A stretch of 64,000 nucleotides of DNA from assembly GCF_963678635.1 (NCBI RefSeq), contig NC_087066.1, positions 43,635,624 through 43,699,623 on the forward strand, read 5' to 3'. The translations under genes and the position numbers were made by a program. Below, piece by piece: positions 58,216 through 64,000 of the stretch. Below the pieces are notes generated by a model, which was given only the letters and a program-made list of their open reading frames with translations, had not been told where the DNA came from and did no database searches. This DNA comes from Symsagittifera roscoffensis. Lineage: Eukaryota > Xenacoelomorpha > Acoela > Convolutidae. Position 1 is the stretch's first letter. Each line of letters opens with the position of its first letter.

Positions 58216-60496
58216 CTTGAGAGGTCTGTAATTTCAGATCAGCCGTCTTCATCATTCTTGCTCTTGAGAAATGCGCTTCATGGGCATTTAGCCAGTCTAC
58301 GCACTGGTGCCGACTCAAGTCCTCGTGTGACACATGCTTGAGCACCAGGACTTCTGCCAACTCCTGTCTGCACTCCAGATCCTCCAGTCCAACTCCTTTA
58401 CTTTCTCCAGATATCGCGTCCGACTCGCCTCCGCTGTCTTCTCCACTCTCCTGTCCTCTACCACTACCACTGAGGACAACACTGAACTCTGGGGCGTTGA
58501 TGACTCCGCTTCTTCAGCTTCCATCGGCGTGGAACCCGGTAACCTAGTCCGGCTGCTTCTCGAGCTGTCTCTCGAGTCGACTCCCGCTCCCAGGTGACTG
58601 GACAGGTGTCTTGTGGCAAGGAAAGGTGGGTTTGGGGTGGACCAAATGTGAATTGGGCCGTCTCAAGCAGTTCTGCCTCCAACTCGTTTATGTGTCTCTG
58701 GAAGACGTCGTTCAACCACTCCCCGCCTCTAGGCCTGTCGAAGTGGATTCCATCTGAGGACGCATCCTCTGGGAAGTACCGCTCCATCTGGTCGGCTACG
58801 TCCAACAATCTGATGGGGAGGACACTCCTTTGATGTATCTGCTTGATTTTCTCGTTCAGGACCCGCACTTTCTCGTTCATTTCCATCGCATGTTGGTCAG
58901 CCATCATGTTTTAAGGGACGGTGCAAACGGTGAGTATGGCGGGATCCATTTGAATCCGCAACTCCTCCAGGATGCAGCTCATTTGTCGTGTATTCTCATG
59001 ACTTTCCTTAATTCCCCTCTGGACACGTCATTGGTCCCCATCATTAGGGTCACTGTGTACATCTTAGCCATTCCTACCATCTCGACTGATGCCAACATCT
59101 GCGGCGTTGCGGCTCCAGTGAAACTCAAGACTCCAGTCTGCCAGTGCGACTGGATTCGGGTCAGCACCCGTATCAGGCTGTCCCCTACAATCAGGTGAAC
59201 TTCACCCTCAGGTATTCGTGGCTGTGTGAAGTATTCAGCCCAAGATGCGTCATGAAAACAATCCCTTCTCGCCCGCTGCGCCGCGTTCCAATCCATGTGG
59301 TTGTGCCTGTGGTATCTGCTCTCCTTGTTCTTCTTGTAGCTTGCGATCACCACGCTCCTGACCGGTTGCTCTCTCCAGGTTGGGGGCACCTCCGCTCTAG
59401 CTGGACTTTCATGACTTCTCAGCTGTAGCCTCTCGTGTAACTCCATAAGACGCGATGAGCTGCTGCTCGGGGTTGAGCTCGGGGTGTATCCCGGCAGTGC
59501 CACGTCCATCAACGGGCGTATCGGTTGCGTCGTCTCCGAACCGCGCAGGGAGGACGCTGACTCGGTTGGTATCCATACTTCCAGCCCCTCGTTTATGTGT
59601 TCTTGGGCCGCACGGTCCAAGTTGAATCTTCCCTTCGACCGGGGAGCCTCATCCACCTCCATACGCGACTCCGGCCTTGAGCTCGCAACTGCTCGTTCCG
59701 TCGTCCTGGTTTCCTTTTGCTTTTGTTGGTCGAGCTCTCGTTGTCGCCTCTGGATCCTTTTAAGTTCCGACTTCAACTGCTCGCAGTTCGCCGCGTTCTC
59801 TCGCACCCTCTGCTTTTGCTGGTGCTCCGCTTTTAACATATCAATTTCACGACGCGCCTGATCCCTCTCAAGGATCGCCTGGGCCCTCTCCAGATTCGCT
59901 TGATTTCTCTCGAATTTCGCGCTATCCCGGTCAAGATTCGCTTTGTTCTTTTCCATCTGCGCCCTCTCAAGTTCCCTCTTCAGGTTGCTGAGGTCGGGAT
60001 ACATCTCTTCCGTTTGTTGGGCTCTCGTCATAGAGGGTGGCTTGCTCGTGGACTGGTTAGCTGATCTTGCTGACGGTCTGACCGGCAATGGGAATTCTCC
60101 CGCGCCGTACTCAGTGTTGTTGCCTAAGCCAGGATTCCTCGCTAAGTCGAATCCTCTCACACCTCCATCCACGTTCCAGGATAGCCATCTCGTCTGTTCC
60201 TGATTGGATATACCATCCGTGGTGTAGCCGACCATCAAGACAGCTTCGGTCGCGGATTCTCTGCATTCACCTTGCTCCTCTAATTGCAGGATGGCATTCA
60301 TCATCACTGCCATCCTCTCGTCCACTTGGGTGTAGTCCAGGTCCCTCAAGCGCCTGTACAACTCATCGAGCGTCGGCCTCTTTAGCGCCGCCGGCATGGA
60401 CTTCCAAAATCGATCTGCCGTTTTTACAATTTCTAGATTATCTCGCGCACCAACCAACTCGTGAATTACCGTACCAACTCGTGAATTACCGTACAC
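58178..60496 (-). pseudogene. Coiled-coil + SGNH/GDSL hydrolase frame, broken
   Basis: The main piece (60496-58979) has a helical N-terminus, a Gly/Pro linker and a heptad-rich coiled coil at about residues 175-285 (RDSAKFERNQANLERAQ). After a Ser-rich linker comes an SGNH hydrolase start: VGDSLIR (block I Ser nucleophile) and MMGTNDVSR (block III). A frameshift at about 58981 and a stop near 58917 interrupt it. The next piece (58907-58464) supplies SDGIHFDRP, the Asp-x-x-His block. The set matches GDSL esterases, which cleave acyl esters. Two or more further frameshifts follow to 58178. The start codon is unclear: the first codon given is GTG within a tandem repeat. Confidence 0.65.
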
Positions 60497-60520
60497 ACTC
60501 GTGAATTACCGTACCAACTT
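60442..60520. repeat. ~20-bp tandem repeat, four copies
   Basis: CAACTCGTGAATTACCGTAC repeated four times with one variant unit, at the 5' edge of the SGNH frame (- strand). Confidence 0.85.
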
Positions 60521-60800
60521 AAGTACTTGAGAAATCTCTTCCGAAAGTTTCTGATCGTGAACTTTGTTCAAGACTTTCTATTCTCTTTCGAATGAGTGTA
60601 ATTGAATCGTCAATTTTGATTTAATCAAATCAATCTGAAAGTAAAATCCACTTTTTAGACTAAAGTATCATATTCCTAACCTAAACCCCCCCCCCATTAT
60701 TGTAGCTAAAACTTTATCCCTCCATCCGTTCTACTAAAATTGTTCAATTGGAAGTTTTTAAGAGCATGCAGATTCATTTAAGGTTTTAGCACCGTTTAAA
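60521..60800. other. Spacer between the macro-domain and SGNH frames
   Basis: AT-rich with a C8-9 run near 60687-60695; no frame. Could be an internal regulatory or later-inserted sequence. Confidence 0.4.
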
Positions 60801-61114
60801 TTATAATTGTCATGCCAATCACGTTAAAATCCTTCTACCTGCCCCGAGGTCCCCATGTACCCTTACTCAAGACCTCCGTTGTCCACCCGTAACTCAGGCG
60901 ATACTCAAGTAGAATTTCTTCTTGTGTAGGTGTACCATTATCTCTGTTTCTGCGAAGACCACGTGTAGGGTGGCATATAACTCCCGTGGGCTCAACTTGC
61001 CCCTGTTTGGGTCATAAACTGCATCGAGACCTCCATTATCCCTCTTTCAGTCATGAAATCCCTCAGTCTCGTTAGTGCTAACATCACGTGCTCAGGATCT
61101 ATCGTATTCCTTTC
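60801..61114 (-). repeat. Downstream copy of a 314-bp tandem duplication (macro-domain end)
   Basis: Near-identical to 61130-61443, offset 329 bp. Encodes a duplicate of the macro domain's C-terminal segment (- strand LSPRELYATLHVVFAETEI, ending YLSIA and TGA). The few differences suggest a fairly recent duplication. Confidence 0.85.
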
Positions 61115-61129
61115 AACTGATCGTCAGAA

Positions 61130-61443
61130 TTATAATTGTCATGCCAATCACGTTAAAATCCTTCTACCTGCCCCGAGGTCCCCATGTACCCTTACTCAAG
61201 ACCTCCGTTGTCCACCCGTAACTCAGGCGATACTCAAGTAGAATTTCTTCTTGTGTAGGTGTACCATTATCTCTGTTTCTGCGAAGACCACGTGTAGGGT
61301 GGCATATAACTCCCTTGGGCTCAACTTGCCCCTGTTTGGGTCATAAACTGCATCGAGACCTCCATTATCCCTCTTTCAGTCATGAAATCCCTCAGTCTCG
61401 TTAGTGCTAACATCACGTGCTCAGGATCTATCGTATTCCTTTC
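61130..61443 (-). repeat. Upstream copy of the 314-bp tandem duplication
   Basis: The copy contiguous with the macro-domain frame. The only clear differences from 60801-61114 are at the edges and one C/T near 61315. Confidence 0.85.
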
Positions 61444-62355
61444 ATTGACCCTCGTCACTAGAAAGCACAGGTATTTACCCGGGACTTGTGCCACTGATGG
61501 GGGAAGCGCAACCATTCCTCCCAGCCCCGGTCTCTGTCTGAATAGAAACTCCACTTTCTGGTATTCTCTCTCGAAGTCGGCCTCCAGTCTCGATTTGAAG
61601 CTCATGTCCGCCGTTATACAGATCGCGCTAGTCCTGTCTGACAGAATGAAGTCGCTGTCCGTTATTAGGATGTTCTCCGAGTATTCATTGGGGATTTCAA
61701 ATATCGTTTTGAAATTTCGTCCTATGGTAGGTTCGGCTTCTTCCTCGCCCAGTTCTAGTCCGTTGGTCTCTCTTACTTCCCTGAGTTTCTTTATCATCAA
61801 ATTTTCGGTGTGGGTAAGTCGTACCCCCACTCCCCGGACAAAAATAATTATCGACGTCCCCGTCGATGATGCTGGGTCTAAATTATCTGGGGGTATTTCG
61901 AGCGGCTTGTCGGTTGCTGTCCAACCGAAGAGGGGATCTTGCGTTTCCACGTGTTGTTCTGCTGACACGTCGACCTGCTGGATGCTTAGCCCTTCATCTT
62001 CCTCACTCTTGACATCACGCATCCACTCTTGTATTCTCAGGTTCGTGTTTTCCCTCCTCTCTATCTCGCTCTGCTCCAGATCTGTTTCTTGTTCTGGTGT
62101 GGAGTAGTCTTCCTTTGCGTAGTGTTCATTATCATTGATAATTTGCCATTCATCATCGGCTGCCAGTTCGCCTACTCTTAGTAGCTCCTTGCTTAGGTCA
62201 TTGGGCTGTATCTTATCAATCAGGAAATCGTCTCCGTACCTGTTGTACCTCATGCCTGTCCGTTTGCGATTGCCACTCCTTGTCCCCGCTGGTATTGACA
62301 AGTCTAGTTCTGTCCACTTAGGTACCTCGTCCTGCTCCGGATCATTACAGTCTTC
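61321..62355 (-). pseudogene. Pol C-terminal extension with macro (ADP-ribose-binding) domain
   Basis: In frame with integrase after one TAA at 62358-62356. Begins with a basic pol-tail motif (GTRSGNRKRTGMRYNRYGDD), then an acidic linker. From about 61720 a macro-like domain follows: TSAICITADMSFKSR, PGLGGMVALPP, GKYLCFLVTRVNERN, LTRLRDFMTERGIMEVSM. The layout (short N-strand, AxCIS-like stretch, GG(V/I)A strand, R-Y-x-x-x-L-V-T strand, R-L-x-x-F helix, G-x-x-E-(V/I)-S strand) matches TARG1/OARD1-like macro domains, which bind or hydrolyse ADP-ribose. A frameshift near 61360 throws the last strand and helix into another frame. Function inside a retroelement is unknown. Confidence 0.6.
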
Positions 62356-64000
62356 TTACACAAAGGATTCCGCCTCTGAGTCCGCTTCTATCTTTTCATT
62401 ATCATCCAAACTCAAGTCCTCGTTGCCATCATTTTTCTCTCTGGTGCCCTTTTCGTTCACCTCGCAAGCTGGCTCCACCAATAGGTACTCGAGTCCCTCC
62501 ATATTCTGCGGCACGCACCAGTCTTCTGGGGATGGGACATGAGGTTTCAAGTTTTCATAATGCGCTGCACGCGCCGTACTCAAACGGTAGAACCTTCCTT
62601 GTTGGTGTACTTCCGTGATCATAAATGGTCCTCTCCATTTCTTAAGTAGTTTCTTTGTCCCTTTTGGAGGTATGAAACTCTGGAAGACCCACACGTACTG
62701 GCCCACTGCATATGGTTTCGCTTGCAGTATCTTTTCATCGTATTTCTTGCGCTGTCTAAATTGTGCTTGCGCAGTATTCCTCCTGCAGAGCTCGTTCAAT
62801 TCCTGCTGTCTCCTGATCGCTTCTTTCACATAAGCCTGAGGCGATGTCTTTTTCCCTTCGTACTCCGGATAGAAGAATGTTAGAGGCATTGCTCTTTCCT
62901 TGCCCGTCAACATCATGAAGGGACTGATTCCTGTTGTTGAGTGTTGCGTACTGTTGTACGCCCCTACCACCTGCGGCAGATATTTATCCCAATCCGTCAT
63001 GTACCTTGAGCAGTATACCCTCAGCATGTTCACCAACGTTCTATTCTGCCTCTCTACCAACCCGTTGGTCTGGGGATGGTAGGTCGTTGAATGAGCTTGA
63101 GCTACGTGAGACCTCTTCATTAATTCTTTCGTCAAGTCCCCCACGAAGGCTTTGCCGTTGTCCGACTGAAATGTCATGGGACAGCCATACCGTGATATCC
63201 AATGTGTTATCAGGTGGTCACAAGTTTCCTCTGCCAAGGCTGTCTGACACGGCACCGCTTCCGCCAGCTTTGTGAAGTGAACTATTATGACTAGTATCTA
63301 GTTATATCCTGACTCTGTCATACAGAACTTTTGGTGGTCTATTTGCACGACTTCGTTGAACTCCGAGCTCTCAACGGACTTGAGTGGGAACTTCATCTTC
63401 CTTGGGTCTTTCACTTGCAGGCATGCTAGGCATGCATTCACGCATCTCTCGCGGGCTTTCCTTAATCCTGGCCAATCAAACCTTTGAAGTATTCTCTGTT
63501 GCACCTTGTCTATCCCCTGGTGCCCCATTTGATCGTGCGATCTGAATAACACTTCGGTCTGATACAACTGTGGCAATATGATGAGGTTATGCTTGTGCAA
63601 TATCTTCTCCTCATCCTTTCTCTTGCACGCTACCACCCCATCAGCCGTGTGATAGAGTAAATCCTTTCTTTCTTTGTAGAACTGGCTCAACATCTTGTAG
63701 CTGTCTTCTTCCAGGTCCCCCTTCTCTGTGGACCCCGTCCGGATCAATTTGGAGAGGTTACTTGTCATCTTGTCATTTTTTTGGGCTCTTATTAGATCCG
63801 ACAGCCTATATCTCGCCTTTACATGTTCCTTTAGTGCCATTATCTGACCATTCATTCCCCCGGGTTGTGGATGTCATCTTTCAGCTTTACGCACACTATC
63901 CGTTTCATGATATTTCTATCGTCTTCTGGCACCAGATTCGTCCTGACATTCGAGTTGCATGATAGTTCCCTGAACGGTTTCCTTGATACCGCAATTTTCT
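62356..64000 (-). pseudogene. Ty3/gypsy-type integrase (partial pol, runs off window)
   Basis: The frame is open to the right edge. Zinc-binding HHCC domain: SHDQMGHQGIDKV...CVNACLACLQ. The DDE catalytic core has all three acidic residues visible: QIDHQK, SDNGKAF and LVERQNRT. The C-terminal GPY/F-like region reads RGPFMITEVHQQGRFYRL. One in-frame TAG at 63300-63298 cuts the core between the first and second catalytic Asp, and a TAA at 62358-62356 follows the integrase, so this copy cannot make a full enzyme without readthrough. Reverse transcriptase and RNase H should lie beyond 64000. Confidence 0.9.

Larger units (their letters stand above)
51781..64000 (-). mobile_element. Large degenerate Ty3/gypsy-like retroelement with macro and SGNH domains (3' part)
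   Basis: A - strand block with near-continuous coding potential and clearly higher GC than the rest of the window. Order in coding direction: integrase, macro domain, SGNH-hydrolase frame, further unknown coding, and a third frame starting on an ATGA overlap. The N-terminal part of pol and gag should lie beyond 64000. The frames are broken by in-frame stops and frameshifts, so this copy is dead. The length after integrase (about 10-12 kb) is far beyond an ordinary gypsy element. Confidence 0.75.

Overview
This is a eukaryotic, animal-type, AT-rich genomic window. It has introns of several kilobases, very little coding sequence and a great deal of repeat DNA. One 200-base run of N (50234-50433) marks a scaffold join. 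Two host genes can be supported. A type II membrane protein of the FkbM methyltransferase type is spread over five exons on the + strand (about 10.56-31.38 kb). The last exon of a dopamine D2-like or other biogenic-amine GPCR lies on the - strand (44.05-45.06 kb). I cannot name the phylum. Long repeat-filled introns, an env-bearing LTR element and one apparently non-GT/AG intron would fit, for example, a large-genome larvacean, but that is a guess.

Layout. 1.3-4.5 kb: decayed non-LTR retrotransposon. 6.0-7.8 kb: less AT-rich block without a recognisable gene. 8.5-10.2 kb: repeats with hairpin ends, two of them forming a large inverted repeat around an old LTR fragment. 10.6-31.4 kb: the FkbM gene; its introns hold a 2.03 kb tandem duplication (14.2-18.3 kb) and a very young LTR element (20268-29728). 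33-40.7 kb: a 3.5-3.8 kb tandem duplication containing short-motif arrays and poly-G tracts. 40.9-42.6 kb: tandem hairpin-ended repeats. 44-45 kb: GPCR exon. 46-50 kb: foldback element, microsatellite, hAT-like MITE and repeats. 51.9-64.0 kb: a second, quite different retroelement with clearly higher GC, running off the right edge.

The two retroelements are the most interesting contents. The young element (antisense in FkbM intron 3) has two identical 408-bp LTRs and a GTTT target duplication. It keeps only the tail of pol, followed by five tightly packed open frames: two tiny membrane proteins, a 377-codon frame with no ATG at all, an envelope-like glycoprotein and a 601-aa protein of unknown type. 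Neighbouring frames overlap by ATGA or by 13 nt, which suggests coupled translation. gag and nearly all of pol are missing, so it was probably mobilised in trans or deleted on insertion.

The older right-hand element is Ty3/gypsy-like. Its integrase is followed in the same frame by a macro (ADP-ribose-binding) domain. After that come a large SGNH-hydrolase-bearing frame and a third frame that starts on an ATGA overlap. It is broken by several stops and frameshifts.
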